From Hymenobacter aquaticus (GTDB taxonomy: Bacteria; Bacteroidota; Bacteroidia; Cytophagales; Hymenobacteraceae), in assembly GCF_004765605.1 (NCBI RefSeq), contig NZ_SRLC01000001.1:1-64000 (forward strand): DNA of 64,000 bases. Reading direction: 5' to 3'. The position numbers were made by a program, and so were the translations under genes. Below, in pieces: positions 24,095 to 32,838 of the stretch. The notes under the pieces were generated by a model that was not told where the DNA came from, ran no database searches, and was given only the letters and a program-made list of their open reading frames with translations. How positions within the stretch are numbered: position 1 is the stretch's first letter; each line of letters opens with the position of its first letter.

Positions 24095-25888
24095 GTGCAA
24101 CAACTCGAACAGGATATCAGAGCGGCGCTGAGCGCGGCCATACAGCAGGTTTTTGGCGTTACGGTTGCCCCCGACCAACTTGTGATTCAGCCCACGCGCA
24201 AGGAATTTGCGGGCTCGTTTACGCTCGTGACGTTCTCCCTGACCAAAGTCCTGGGCAAAGGCCCCGAGCAGATTGGGCAGGCCCTGGGCGAGTGGCTGAC
24301 CGCACACGAAGCCCGCATCAGCGGCTTCAACGTGGTGAAGGGCTTCCTGAACCTGGAAGTAGCCGACCAGCAGTGGCTGCAGCTGTTCCAGAGCCTGGTA
24401 GAGCAGCCCGACGGCACGCCGGTGCCCACCGGCGGCCCCCAGAACGTGGTGGTGGAGTATTCCTCGCCCAACACCAACAAGCCCCTGCACCTGGGCCATT
24501 TGCGCAACAACTTCCTGGGCTACTCCGTGGCCGAGATTCTGAAGGCCACCGGCGCTACCGTCTCGAAAGTAAACCTGGTCAACGACCGGGGCATTCATAT
24601 CTGCAAGTCGATGCTGGGCTACCAGCAGTTTGGCCACGGCGAAACGCCCCAGAGCGACTCTATCAAGGGTGACCATCTGGTAGGCAAGTACTACGTGCTG
24701 TTTGAGAAGCACTACCGCGAGCAGGTGCAGCAGCTGGTAGCCGAAGGCGTGGCCGAGGATACGGCCAAGGCCTCGGCCCCGCTGATGCTGGAAGCCCGCG
24801 ACATGCTGCAGAAGTGGGAGGCCGGCGACGAGGAAGTGGTCAGCCTGTGGCGGCAGATGAACGGCTGGGTCTACGAAGGTCACAACGCTACTTACGCGGC
24901 CATCGGCGTCGATTTCGACAAGTTCTACTACGAGTCGGGCACTTACCTGCTGGGCAAGGAGCGGGTGCAGGAAGGCCTGGACCGGGGCCTGTTTTACCGC
25001 AAGGAAGACGGCTCAACCTGGGTGGATCTGGCCGCCGAAGGCCTCGATCAGAAGATTCTGCTCCGCTCGGACGGCACCAGCGTGTATCTGACCCAGGATC
25101 TGGGTACGGCCGAGCTGAAGTACGCCGACTTCCACTACGACTCGAGCATCTACGTCATTGCCGACGAGCAGAACTACCACATGCAGGTGCTGCAGGCTAC
25201 GCTCCAGAAGCTGGAAAAGCCCTACGCCGCCGCCATTCACCACCTCAGCTACGGCATGGTGGACTTGCCCACCGGCAAGATGAAAACCCGGGAAGGCACC
25301 GTAGTGGATGCCGACGAGCTAGTGCGCGAGGTGGTGGAAGCCGCCAAAGCCGCCACCCTGGAAAAAGGTAAAATCGAGGGCCTGACCGACGACGAGCAGG
25401 CCCAGCTGTTCAACACCCTGGGCTTGGGCGCTTTGAAATACTACCTGCTGAAAGTCGACCCCAAGAAGCGGATGCTCTTCAACCCCGAGGAGTCGGTGAG
25501 CCTGGAAGGCCATACGGGGCCGTTCATTCAGTATTCCCACGCCCGCATTGCCCAGCTCCGCCGCAAAGCCGAGCAAATGGGTATCAACGCAACAGCTGAC
25601 TTTCTGAATATCGGCGACTTGCAGAAGTCGGAGCGGGAAATGATTGAGGAGCTGGGCCGCTACGCCACCGTAGTGACCGAAGCCGCCCGCACGTTCTCGC
25701 CCGCCATTGTGGCCCAGTACGCCTACGACCTGGCCAAGGCCTACAACCGCTTCTACGCCGAGGTGCAGGTGCTACAGGAGCCCGACGAGGCCAAGCGGGC
25801 TTTCCGCGTGGCGCTGTCGGTGCAGACGGGCCGCGCCATCAAGGCCAGCATGCAGCTGCTCGGCATTGCGGTGCCCGAGCGGATGTAA
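24095..25888 (+). CDS. argS: Arginyl-tRNA synthetase
   Basis: 597 residues from a GTG at 24095, the expected length; the 51 codons open upstream contain the promoter and are not family-like. The class I HIGH motif is HLGH (residues 132-135, in SSPNTNKPLHLGHLRNN). Further family marks are VNDRGIHICKSM and, in the anticodon-binding part, GHTGPFIQYSHARIAQL. A KMSKS-like motif is weak (TGKMKTREGT), which is usual in ArgRS. Charges tRNA-Arg in the cytosol. Monocistronic between a consensus promoter and a terminator. Confidence 0.96.
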   Translation: MQQLEQDIRAALSAAIQQVFGVTVAPDQLVIQPTRKEFAGSFTLVTFSLTKVLGKGPEQIGQALGEWLTAHEARISGFNVVKGFLNLEVADQQWLQLFQSLVEQPDGTPVPTGGPQNVVVEYSSPNTNKPLHLGHLRNNFLGYSVAEILKATGATVSKVNLVNDRGIHICKSMLGYQQFGHGETPQSDSIKGDHLVGKYYVLFEKHYREQVQQLVAEGVAEDTAKASAPLMLEARDMLQKWEAGDEEVVSLWRQMNGWVYEGHNATYAAIGVDFDKFYYESGTYLLGKERVQEGLDRGLFYRKEDGSTWVDLAAEGLDQKILLRSDGTSVYLTQDLGTAELKYADFHYDSSIYVIADEQNYHMQVLQATLQKLEKPYAAAIHHLSYGMVDLPTGKMKTREGTVVDADELVREVVEAAKAATLEKGKIEGLTDDEQAQLFNTLGLGALKYYLLKVDPKKRMLFNPEESVSLEGHTGPFIQYSHARIAQLRRKAEQMGINATADFLNIGDLQKSEREMIEELGRYATVVTEAARTFSPAIVAQYAYDLAKAYNRFYAEVQVLQEPDEAKRAFRVALSVQTGRAIKASMQLLGIAVPERM

Positions 25889-25896
25889 CTCTTTAG

Positions 25897-25930
25897 AAAC
25901 GCCCTTCTTTTCGCCGAGAGGGGCGTTTTT
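25897..25930 (+). terminator. argS intrinsic terminator
   Basis: Stem AAACGCCC (25897-25904) with GGGCGTTT (25921-25928), followed by further T residues, 8 bases after the argS stop. Confidence 0.8.
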
Positions 25931-25963
25931 ATTTGCCTCTATTTCAACCACACGATTACCGAT

Positions 25964-26545
25964 ATGAAAAGCGTTGCTGTTTACTGCGGGGCCAGCCCCG
26001 GATTCAATGAAGTGTACCGTCAGCAGGCCGACCTGATGGGGCAGGAGCTGGTGAAGCGCGGCCTGACGCTGGTGTACGGCGGGGGCCGGGTGGGCCTGAT
26101 GGGCGCCGTGGCCGACAGCGTGATGCGCCACGGCGGCCGGAGCATCGGCGTGATTCCCGACTTTCTGGCCGACAAGGAACTGGCCCACACCGGCCTGACG
26201 GAGCTGCACGTGGTGAAAAGCATGCACGAGCGGAAGCTGCTGATGGCCGACCTGGCCGAGGGCTTCATTGCCATGCCCGGCGGTTTCGGTACCCTGGAAG
26301 AGCTGTTTGAGGTCCTGACCTGGGGGCAGCTGGGGCTGCACAAAAAGCCCAGCGGCGTGTTCAACGTGCAGGGTTTTTACGACCACCAGCTCCAGTTTCT
26401 GGACAAGATGGTGGAGGAAGGCTTTCTGCGGCCCGAAAACCGCGCCCAACTCCAGCAGGACGCCACGCCCGCCGGCCTCATCGACAAAATGCTGGCCTAC
26501 GTGCCCACCGACCTGGAAAAGTGGCTCACGGTGCCCCGCACCTAG
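25964..26545 (+). CDS. LOG-family (TIGR00730) Rossmann protein
   Basis: 193 residues. It begins SVAVYCGASPG and carries LVYGGGRVGLMGAVAD and the nucleotide/phosphate site MPGGFGTLEELFEVLTW near residues 104-120. The PGGxGTxxE motif marks the lysine-decarboxylase-like/LOG family, whose characterised members are cytokinin riboside 5'-monophosphate phosphoribohydrolases. In bacteria it is thought to hydrolyse nucleoside monophosphates such as AMP; the true substrate here is unknown. Cytosolic. Confidence 0.9.
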   Translation: MKSVAVYCGASPGFNEVYRQQADLMGQELVKRGLTLVYGGGRVGLMGAVADSVMRHGGRSIGVIPDFLADKELAHTGLTELHVVKSMHERKLLMADLAEGFIAMPGGFGTLEELFEVLTWGQLGLHKKPSGVFNVQGFYDHQLQFLDKMVEEGFLRPENRAQLQQDATPAGLIDKMLAYVPTDLEKWLTVPRT

Positions 26546-26663
26546 CTGCCCGCCCACCGGCTCGGGCAAAAGACTACCTTGCTGGCCCGCAACAATGCCG
26601 CCGGGCCGATAGTTACCTGGACACTGCCCGGTTTCGTCCTTCCACCGTTCTTCCTTTCATCCG

Positions 26664-27275
26664 ATGAAAGCTGCTTGTACTCTTCTGCTGGGGGCCTTGG
26701 CCGCCTGTGGCTTATCTTCCAACACCACCGATTCTTCCACGGCTGCTACTGCCACTGCTACCACGACCATGACGACTCCCGCCTCCGAAACGGCCGCCCG
26801 CGGCTCCGTATACGACTTCACGGTGAAAACCATTGACGGCAAAGACGTAAAGCTCAGCCAGTTTAAGGGTAAAAAGCTGCTGCTGGTCAACGTGGCCTCG
26901 GAGTGCGGCTACACGCCCCAGTACAAGGAACTGGAGGAGCTCTACAAAAAGCACGGCGACCGGGTGATGGTGCTGGGCTTTCCGGCCAACAACTTCGGCG
27001 GGCAGGAGCCGGGCACCAACGAGCAGATTGCCACCTTCTGCGAGAAAAACTACGGCGTGACCTTTCCCATGTTCGCCAAGATTTCGGTGAAGGGCGACGA
27101 CACCGACCCGCTCTACCAGTTTCTGGCCGACAAAACCCGCAACGGGGCCGTGAGCGACGCGCCCAACTGGAACTTCTGCAAGTACCTGGTCGATGAGCAG
27201 GGCCACGTGGTGAGCTTCTACCCCTCGAAAGTGAAGCCCATGAGCGACGAGCTGGTAGCGGCTATTCTGAAGTAA
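26664..27275 (+). CDS. Glutathione-peroxidase-family lipoprotein
   Basis: 203 residues. A lipoprotein signal (LLLGALAAC, lipid Cys at 15) is followed by a Thr/Ser/Ala-rich linker to about residue 45, then a GPx domain. NVASECGYTPQYKEL carries the peroxidatic Cys at 81; LGFPANNFGGQEPG holds the active-site Gln region and NWNFCKYLVD the Trp/Asn motif. Expected to reduce peroxides in the periplasm, probably with thioredoxin-like partners. A second GPx (28697-29296), without a signal, lies beyond menA. Confidence 0.9.
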   Translation: MKAACTLLLGALAACGLSSNTTDSSTAATATATTTMTTPASETAARGSVYDFTVKTIDGKDVKLSQFKGKKLLLVNVASECGYTPQYKELEELYKKHGDRVMVLGFPANNFGGQEPGTNEQIATFCEKNYGVTFPMFAKISVKGDDTDPLYQFLADKTRNGAVSDAPNWNFCKYLVDEQGHVVSFYPSKVKPMSDELVAAILK

Positions 27276-27307
27276 TTTCTTTGCGCTTTTTTTCTGTCTG
27301 TTAGAGC

Positions 27308-27400
27308 GTCATGTCGAACGCAGTGAGACATCTCGCGTGCTGACGTTGGGTTAGTAATCCTGCATCAGCACGCGAGACGTCTCACTGCGTTCGACATGAC
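27308..27400. repeat. 36-bp inverted repeat upstream of menA
   Basis: Arms 27308-27343 and 27365-27400 match at 35 of 36 positions (GTCATGTCGAACGCAGTGAG... family), with a 21-base loop. The right arm ends 16 bases before the menA ATG, so the only space for a menA promoter is within the repeat or further upstream. Confidence 0.92.
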
Positions 27401-27416
27401 GTCCTGGTCTGTTGCC

Positions 27417-28355
27417 ATGACTTCTTCCACACCCGCTTCTGCTTCCCCCGTCACTAGCCCGGCCAAGGCCTGGATTTCGGCCTTTCGGCCCCGCACCCTG
27501 CCCCTGGCCCTGGCCAGTATTATGATGGGCGGCTTTCTGGCCGCGGCCCACGCCGGGTTCCGGGGGGCGGTAGTGGGCCTGGCGGCCCTCACCACCATCC
27601 TGCTCCAGATTCTGAGCAACCTGGCCAACGACTACGGCGACTCTCAGAACGGGGCCGACAGCGTGCACCGCGAGGGGCCGCAGCGGGCCGTGCAGTCGGG
27701 CGCCATTACGCCGGCCCAGATGAAAAAGGGCATGGTCGTGTTCGGGGCGCTGTCGTTTCTGGCGGGCATCAGTCTGCTGTGGGTGGCGTTGGGCCTTTCG
27801 GGCCTGTGGGTGTTTCTCACCTTCCTGGTGCTGGGCCTCTCGGCCATCTGGGCGGCCGTCAACTACACGGCCGGCTCGAAGCCCTACGGCTACGCGGGCC
27901 TCGGCGACTTGTCAGTGTTCATCTTTTTCGGCCTGGTGGGCGTGTGCGGCACTTATTACCTGCAAACCCGGCAGCTGCCGCTACTCGTGCTGCTGCCCGC
28001 CGCCGCGCTGGGCTGCTTCGCCACGGCCGTGCTGAACGTAAACAACATCCGCGACATCCGCTCCGACGAGTTGGCCGGCAAAATCACGATTCCGGTGCGG
28101 CTGGGGCCGGTGCGGGCCCGGCGCTACCACTGGCTGCTGCTGCTGCTGGGCTTCGGCGCGGCCATCGTATATGTGGCTCTGGCCTACCATTCGCCCTGGC
28201 AATGGCTGTTTCTGCTCTCGGCCCCGCTGTTCGTGTTCAACGGCCGGCAGGTAAGCCAACGCCAGGAATCCATGCAGCTCGACCCGCTGCTCAAGCAGAT
28301 GGCCATGAGTACCCTGGCGTTTACGCTGCTGTTCGGGCTGGGGCAGGTGCTGTAG
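27417..28355 (+). CDS. menA: 1,4-dihydroxy-2-naphthoate polyprenyltransferase
   Basis: 312 residues from the ATG at 27417; an ATG at 27396 lies inside the inverted-repeat arm. UbiA-type membrane prenyltransferase with eight or nine helices. The first Asp-rich motif reads NLANDYGDSQNGAD (after QILSNL) and the second NVNNIRDIRSDELAGK. AFRPRTLPLALASIMMGG at the N-terminus fits MenA. It attaches the polyprenyl tail to DHNA in menaquinone synthesis. No other men genes nearby. Confidence 0.92.
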   Translation: MTSSTPASASPVTSPAKAWISAFRPRTLPLALASIMMGGFLAAAHAGFRGAVVGLAALTTILLQILSNLANDYGDSQNGADSVHREGPQRAVQSGAITPAQMKKGMVVFGALSFLAGISLLWVALGLSGLWVFLTFLVLGLSAIWAAVNYTAGSKPYGYAGLGDLSVFIFFGLVGVCGTYYLQTRQLPLLVLLPAAALGCFATAVLNVNNIRDIRSDELAGKITIPVRLGPVRARRYHWLLLLLGFGAAIVYVALAYHSPWQWLFLLSAPLFVFNGRQVSQRQESMQLDPLLKQMAMSTLAFTLLFGLGQVL

Positions 28356-28696
28356 GGCGCAATACTACTCGTTGTGCAAAGGGCCCATTACCACGCTGCT
28401 ATTCCTGATTCTATTAGTCAAGAAACCAATTCTGGTAAACTTTAAAGTAAACCCGCCGCTCATCCGTCAGCCCTAAAGCAACCCGCTTCCGCGACAAAAT
28501 GAGCCCGACAGTTTCACCGCCTGCTACCACCCGATGCCCGCCAGGCCCGGGGCCGGCCGCGCGGAGAAATCTTTGGACCACACTAAACAAGGCGGGCCCG
28601 GGCTGGTTGTAGCAGCAGCCCAGACAAAATAGCCCAACGCAAGCCGGTGTTCCTTTTCTATGAGGCCCCGGCTCTATCCTACTTATAGCCCAGTCA
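28356..28696. other. Intergenic stretch of 341 bases
   Basis: No convincing gene, tRNA or terminator was seen. A short palindrome ACTTTAAAGT lies near 28440, and AATCTTTG near 28570, one base off the -7 consensus, could serve the downstream glutathione peroxidase. Confidence 0.5.
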
Positions 28697-29296
28697 ATGG
28701 CTTCCTTCCGTCAGAAAGTACTAAAATCCCTCTACCCGCTCATCATGCGCCTGACCAAATCGGGCAACCGGGGCAAGGTGTTGGAAAACAAGCAGCCCAA
28801 GCCGGCCCCGGTGTCGTTCTACGCGCTGGAAACCAAGCTGAACACGGGCCAGGAATTGGATTTTCAGCAGCTCAAAGGCAAGAAGGTATTGCTGGTGAAC
28901 ACCGCTTCCAACTGCGGCTACACCAATCAGTACGAAGAGTTGCAACAGCTTTCCGAGCAGTTTGCCGACGAGCTGGTGATTCTGGGCTTTCCGGCCAACG
29001 ACTTCGCCGAGCAGGAAAAAGCCGACGACCACGCCATTCAGCAATTTTGCCAGGTCAATTTCGGCGTGTCTTTTCCCCTGATGAAAAAGAGCGTCGTGGT
29101 GAAGCAGCCGGCCCAGAACCCGGTGTACCGCTGGCTCTCGGAAGCCCGGCAGAACGGCTGGAACGAGCAGGCCCCGGATTGGAATTTTGCCAAGTACCTC
29201 GTCAGTGAAGAAGGCCACCTGACCCACTACTTCGGGCCGGCCGTGTCGCCCCTGAGTTCTACCATTACCAGCCGCATTCAGCCGTCCAAGGCGTAG
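28697..29296 (+). CDS. Glutathione-peroxidase-family protein
   Basis: 199 residues. NTASNCGYTNQYEEL holds the peroxidatic Cys at 73; LGFPANDFAEQEKAD the Gln region and DWNFAKYLVS the Trp/Asn motif. The 35-residue N-terminal extension (RQKVLKSLYPLIMRLTKSGN) is basic and amphipathic, without a cleavage site, so a cytosolic or membrane-edge place is likely. This differs from the lipoprotein GPx at 26664. Confidence 0.88.
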   Translation: MASFRQKVLKSLYPLIMRLTKSGNRGKVLENKQPKPAPVSFYALETKLNTGQELDFQQLKGKKVLLVNTASNCGYTNQYEELQQLSEQFADELVILGFPANDFAEQEKADDHAIQQFCQVNFGVSFPLMKKSVVVKQPAQNPVYRWLSEARQNGWNEQAPDWNFAKYLVSEEGHLTHYFGPAVSPLSSTITSRIQPSKA

Positions 29297-29303
29297 CATT
29301 GCC

Positions 29304-29311
29304 TACCTTTG
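29304..29311 (+). promoter_or_regulatory. -7 box (TACCTTTG) just behind the GPx gene
   Basis: Perfect TAnnTTTG 5 bases after the GPx stop. The only downstream gene candidate is the 44-residue peptide at 29505, which would then have a leader of about 190 bases with a GC-rich hairpin (GGCCGGC...GCCGGCC). Confidence 0.45.
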
Positions 29312-29504
29312 GGCCCGCTGTTCTGCGGTTCCGCTCCCCAAATCCCACCTCAGTTTCTTCTTGCTGGCCGGCTGCCCGCCGGCCGCCAGAACGTCTATTG
29401 CCCGCGCCGTAGCTGCTGAAGCTGCCGCGAAATTGTGTTTTCCCGCTGCCCGTACCCAACGGACCGGCGGGAAATCGTAGCTGTTTCCTTTTCCGAGCTG
29501 TGCC

Positions 29505-29639
29505 ATGCGCCGCGCTATCCACTCTCCCTCCGATTCCCACTCCACCACTTTCTACACGGTGCTTTTTTACGGCGGCCTGGTGGGGTTCGTCGTCCTGACT
29601 AGCTTTTTTACTCCCCTGATTGAGCTTTTGGCTGATTAG
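29505..29639 (+). CDS. 44-residue single-pass membrane peptide
   Basis: ATG at 29505 opens a 44-codon frame ending TAG. The product has a polar N-terminus (RRAIHSPSDSHSTT) and one hydrophobic segment, YTVLFYGGLVGFVVLTSFF, then a short ELLAD tail. Codon use is GC-rich in third positions where choice allows. A -7 box lies about 190 bases upstream. Function unknown; the alternative is a chance open frame in a leader RNA. Confidence 0.45.
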   Translation: MRRAIHSPSDSHSTTFYTVLFYGGLVGFVVLTSFFTPLIELLAD

Positions 29640-29774
29640 CTGATCCAACCCGTGGGCGCGAGTTGGTGCCCCCCACTTTATGCCCCTGGCCGGCCCTGCC
29701 CGCCCGCTGTATTCCGTCTCCCCGGCTGCCGGGGAGTTCCGCCGGGCTCGGCAGCCCCGTTTCTGCGTTAGTTT

Positions 29775-32297
29775 ATGAAATCCTCTTTCTCGCTGCTTCT
29801 GCTGGCGCTGAGCCTACTGCTGGGCCCCGTGCCCGCCGTAGCCCAGCGCCTGGTGTTTACCGGGCGCATCACTGAAGCCGCCACCGGCCAGCCGGTGCCC
29901 TTCGCGTCGGTGTTTGTAAAAGGCTCCACTTTCGGCACCACCGCCGACGATAACGGCCGCTACGAGCTGGCCGTCACGCATCCCGTTGATTCGCTTTCGG
30001 CCTCGGGCATGGGCTACCGGCCCAAAAGCGCCGCCGTGGGCCGCCAGCCCCAGCAAACGGTGAACCTGGCCCTGGCCTCGGCCGCCGTGTCGCTGAGCGA
30101 AGTCGTGATTCGGCCCACCGAAAACCCGGCCTTCGCCATTCTGCGCAAGGTGCAGCAGCACAAGCGGCAAAACGACAAGGGCCGCCTCGAGGCCTTCGAG
30201 TTCGACAGCTACAACCGCATCGAGGCCTCCCTGTCCGACATCACCGACCGGCTGGCCCGCCGCAAGGTCATTCGGGACATGACGGCCCTGGCTGGCTCGG
30301 TGGGGGAGATGGAGCGCAACGCGGCCGGCAAGCCCACCGTGCCGGTGTTCGGCTCCGAAGTCGTGTCGCGCTACTACGTGCGGCACCGGCCCAACCGGGA
30401 GCGGGAGGAAATCCGTCACTCCCAGCTCTACGGCGCGGCCCCGCGCGACGGCACGGTGTTGTCGCAGCTGCTGGGCTCCTCGTTTCAGGACTACGATTTC
30501 TACCCCAACTGGCAGGTGGTGATGGGCAAGGACTTCATTTCGCCCATTGCCGACGGCTGGCGCATCACCTACGACTACGACCTGGAAGACTCGGTGCTGG
30601 TGGGGCAGGATTTCTGCTACCAGCTCAAGGTGTTTCCGCGCCGGGCCCAGGATCTGGCTTTCACCGGCCGCATCTGGATTACCACTGCCGGCTACGCCCT
30701 GCGCAAGCTGGATCTGACCGTGGACCCCAAGGCCAACATCAACTTCGTGGATCAGATCCGGATTCAGCAGGAGCTGGCCCCAACGCCGGCCGGGCCGTGG
30801 CTGCCGAGCCGCACGCAGGTGGTGGTGGGCCTCAAGCCCACGCCCAAGCAAACCGGCCTGCTGGTCCGCTTCACCACGATTAACTCGGGCTTCGTGGCCC
30901 AGCGGCCCCACGAGCTGGCCTTCTACGACCAGCCCCTGGCCATCGCCGCCGACGCCCTGAAAGTACCCGCCGGCTTCTGGGCCGAGCATCGCCCCGATAC
31001 GCTCACGGCCCAGGAAGCCCGCACCCTTACCGTGCTCGACTCGGTGGGCAAGCTGCCCTCGGTGCGCACGTTTCTGGAAGTGGCCGACTTGGTCGTGAAC
31101 GGCTACCAGCCCCTGGGCCGGCGCGAGCTGGTGGAGCTGGGGCCCGTGCTCTATACCTACAACTGGAACAACGTGGAAGGCAACCGCCTGCGCGTGGGTT
31201 TGCGCAGCACCCCGGCCCTCAGCCCCGACTGGCTGGCGCAGGGCTACCTGGCCTACGGCACCCGCGACGGGGAATTTAAGTACGGCGTCTCGGCCGACCG
31301 GATCGTGAACCGCGCCAACTGGACCGTGCTCAGCCTCCGGCACACCCGCGACCTGGACTTGGTGGCCCTGCTCGACAACGACATGGCCCTGGAAAGCCCG
31401 CTGTTTGAGGTGGCCGCCCGCTTCGGCAACATCAAGCCGCTGCTGCCGCTGTGGCGCGAAGTAACCAGCGTGGGCGCCCAGACTGACCTGTTTCACAACT
31501 TCACCCAGAAGCTGACTTTGCGCCACCAGCGCTTCGACCCGCTCTACAATTTCGCCTACTACACCAGCGCGGTGCAGGCCCCGGAAGGCCCGACGGCGCA
31601 CCGGTTTCAGCTGTCGGAGGCCGTGTTCGAGTCGCGCTACGCCCCGGATGAGGTGCTGGTGCAGAACCAGAACCACCGCACGACCGTGGGCGTGCGCAAG
31701 TGGCCCGTGTTTACCTTCCGCTATACCCTGGGGCTGAATGGGGTGCTGGGCAGCGACTTTGCCTACCACAAATTCAACCTGGCCGTGGCCCAAAGCGTGC
31801 AGCTGGGCCAGCTGGGCCGCACCGAGTACATCCTCGACGCGGGCTACATCCCGAGCACGGTGCCGTATCCGGTGCTCAAGGCCCACCTGGGTAACGAGTC
31901 GCCGATTTACACGTCCAACGCCTATAACCTGATGCGCTACTTCGAGTTCGTCAGCGACCGGTACGTGTCGTTGCACGCCGAGCACTACTTCGAAGGCTTG
32001 CTGGTGAATGCCGTGCCGCTGCTCAAGAAGCTGGATTGGCGCCTCGTGGCCTCGGGCAACGTGCTGCAAGGCAGCCTGCGCGACGCCAACCGCCACGCCA
32101 CGCCCCTGGCCGATGCCACCGGGGTGCCGCAGCCCGAGTTCCATTCCCTGGGCCGCACGCCCTACGTGGAAATGGGCTACGGCGTGGAGAATATCCTCAA
32201 GTTCATCCGCGTCGACTTCCTGCACCGCCTCACCTACCGCGACCTGCCCGGCACCCGCACCTTCGGCGTGAAAGTCTGCGCCCAGTTCAAGCTCTGA
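29775..32297 (+). CDS. DUF5686 / carboxypeptidase-like regulatory domain outer-membrane protein
   Basis: 840 residues. A signal peptide (about 1-23, ending AVAQ) is followed by a carboxypeptidase-regulatory-like (CarboxypepD_reg) domain, VFTGRITEAATGQPVPFASV to about residue 100. The rest is the DUF5686 region: ENPAFAILRKVQQHKRQNDK, DYDFYPNWQVV, and many alternating strands to a C-terminal FGVKVCAQFKL ending in Leu, like an outer-membrane barrel. TonB-plug signatures are absent, so it is not SusC. Function unknown. Stands alone. Confidence 0.85.
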   Translation: MKSSFSLLLLALSLLLGPVPAVAQRLVFTGRITEAATGQPVPFASVFVKGSTFGTTADDNGRYELAVTHPVDSLSASGMGYRPKSAAVGRQPQQTVNLALASAAVSLSEVVIRPTENPAFAILRKVQQHKRQNDKGRLEAFEFDSYNRIEASLSDITDRLARRKVIRDMTALAGSVGEMERNAAGKPTVPVFGSEVVSRYYVRHRPNREREEIRHSQLYGAAPRDGTVLSQLLGSSFQDYDFYPNWQVVMGKDFISPIADGWRITYDYDLEDSVLVGQDFCYQLKVFPRRAQDLAFTGRIWITTAGYALRKLDLTVDPKANINFVDQIRIQQELAPTPAGPWLPSRTQVVVGLKPTPKQTGLLVRFTTINSGFVAQRPHELAFYDQPLAIAADALKVPAGFWAEHRPDTLTAQEARTLTVLDSVGKLPSVRTFLEVADLVVNGYQPLGRRELVELGPVLYTYNWNNVEGNRLRVGLRSTPALSPDWLAQGYLAYGTRDGEFKYGVSADRIVNRANWTVLSLRHTRDLDLVALLDNDMALESPLFEVAARFGNIKPLLPLWREVTSVGAQTDLFHNFTQKLTLRHQRFDPLYNFAYYTSAVQAPEGPTAHRFQLSEAVFESRYAPDEVLVQNQNHRTTVGVRKWPVFTFRYTLGLNGVLGSDFAYHKFNLAVAQSVQLGQLGRTEYILDAGYIPSTVPYPVLKAHLGNESPIYTSNAYNLMRYFEFVSDRYVSLHAEHYFEGLLVNAVPLLKKLDWRLVASGNVLQGSLRDANRHATPLADATGVPQPEFHSLGRTPYVEMGYGVENILKFIRVDFLHRLTYRDLPGTRTFGVKVCAQFKL

Positions 32298-32303
32298 TTA
32301 CCG

Positions 32304-32365
32304 CTGCCCGATATTTCGGAACGTCCGCCGGAGTCTTCCGATGGACGTTCCGAAATGCCGGGCAG
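32304..32365. repeat. 23-bp near-perfect hairpin behind the DUF5686 gene
   Basis: Arms 32304-32326 and 32343-32365 match at 21 of 23 positions (CTGCCCGATATTTCGGAACG...), loop 16 bases. It lies 6 bases after the stop. No T-run follows; either a factor-assisted terminator or a repeat element. Confidence 0.75.
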
Positions 32366-32838
32366 AAGCTCTGGCCGTCGTGCCCGGAAAAGACCTTGCT
32401 TGCCTCTGGTCCTTGCCTAAATTTTCCGAAGAGCATAGGCATGCACAAAGCTGATTGTCAACCTTGGTTTCGGAGCCCGGGAAAGGTGAACCAGCTGCTT
32501 AGCCTCGGCCGAGCATGGCCTGGCTCAGCTACCAGGTGCCCAGAAAAAGCAGCTCAGGAATAGGAGAATTTCGACATACGGCTTTGTGGCCCACCCGCGT
32601 GAGCAGCTGGGGAAGGTAAGGGCGACTCTGGGCTGCACACAGCAACGACAAAAGCCGGGTCGACAGGCTGGCCGCCCGCTGCTGTCTGACGTAGCCAGGC
32701 GCGCAGCTGAGGTTATCCGCAGCCCTGGCCGATGACGCCAGGGCACAGTTGCCTGATGGCCGCATCCATTGCCTGGGTTACGGGAGTGCTGTGCTGCGGG
32801 CGCGTGGTAAAGCGGCTCTTGACGGGTGCCAGCGCGGC
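32366..32838. other. Intergenic stretch of 473 bases
   Basis: Between the hairpin and the catalase-like gene stop. Short open frames exist on both strands but none has a start, composition or motif that supports a gene. No tRNA or terminator seen. Its composition is less GC-biased than the genes. Confidence 0.5.

Noticed and set aside
29814..32225. An 803-residue open frame antisense to the DUF5686 gene
   Set aside because: It mirrors the DUF5686 gene, is His/Gly/Gln/Val-rich in the manner of reverse-strand frames in GC-rich DNA, and has no motif or start context.
32366..32838. Small genes on either strand in this gap
   Set aside because: Frames of 60-80 residues lack starts with context, motifs and biased codon use.
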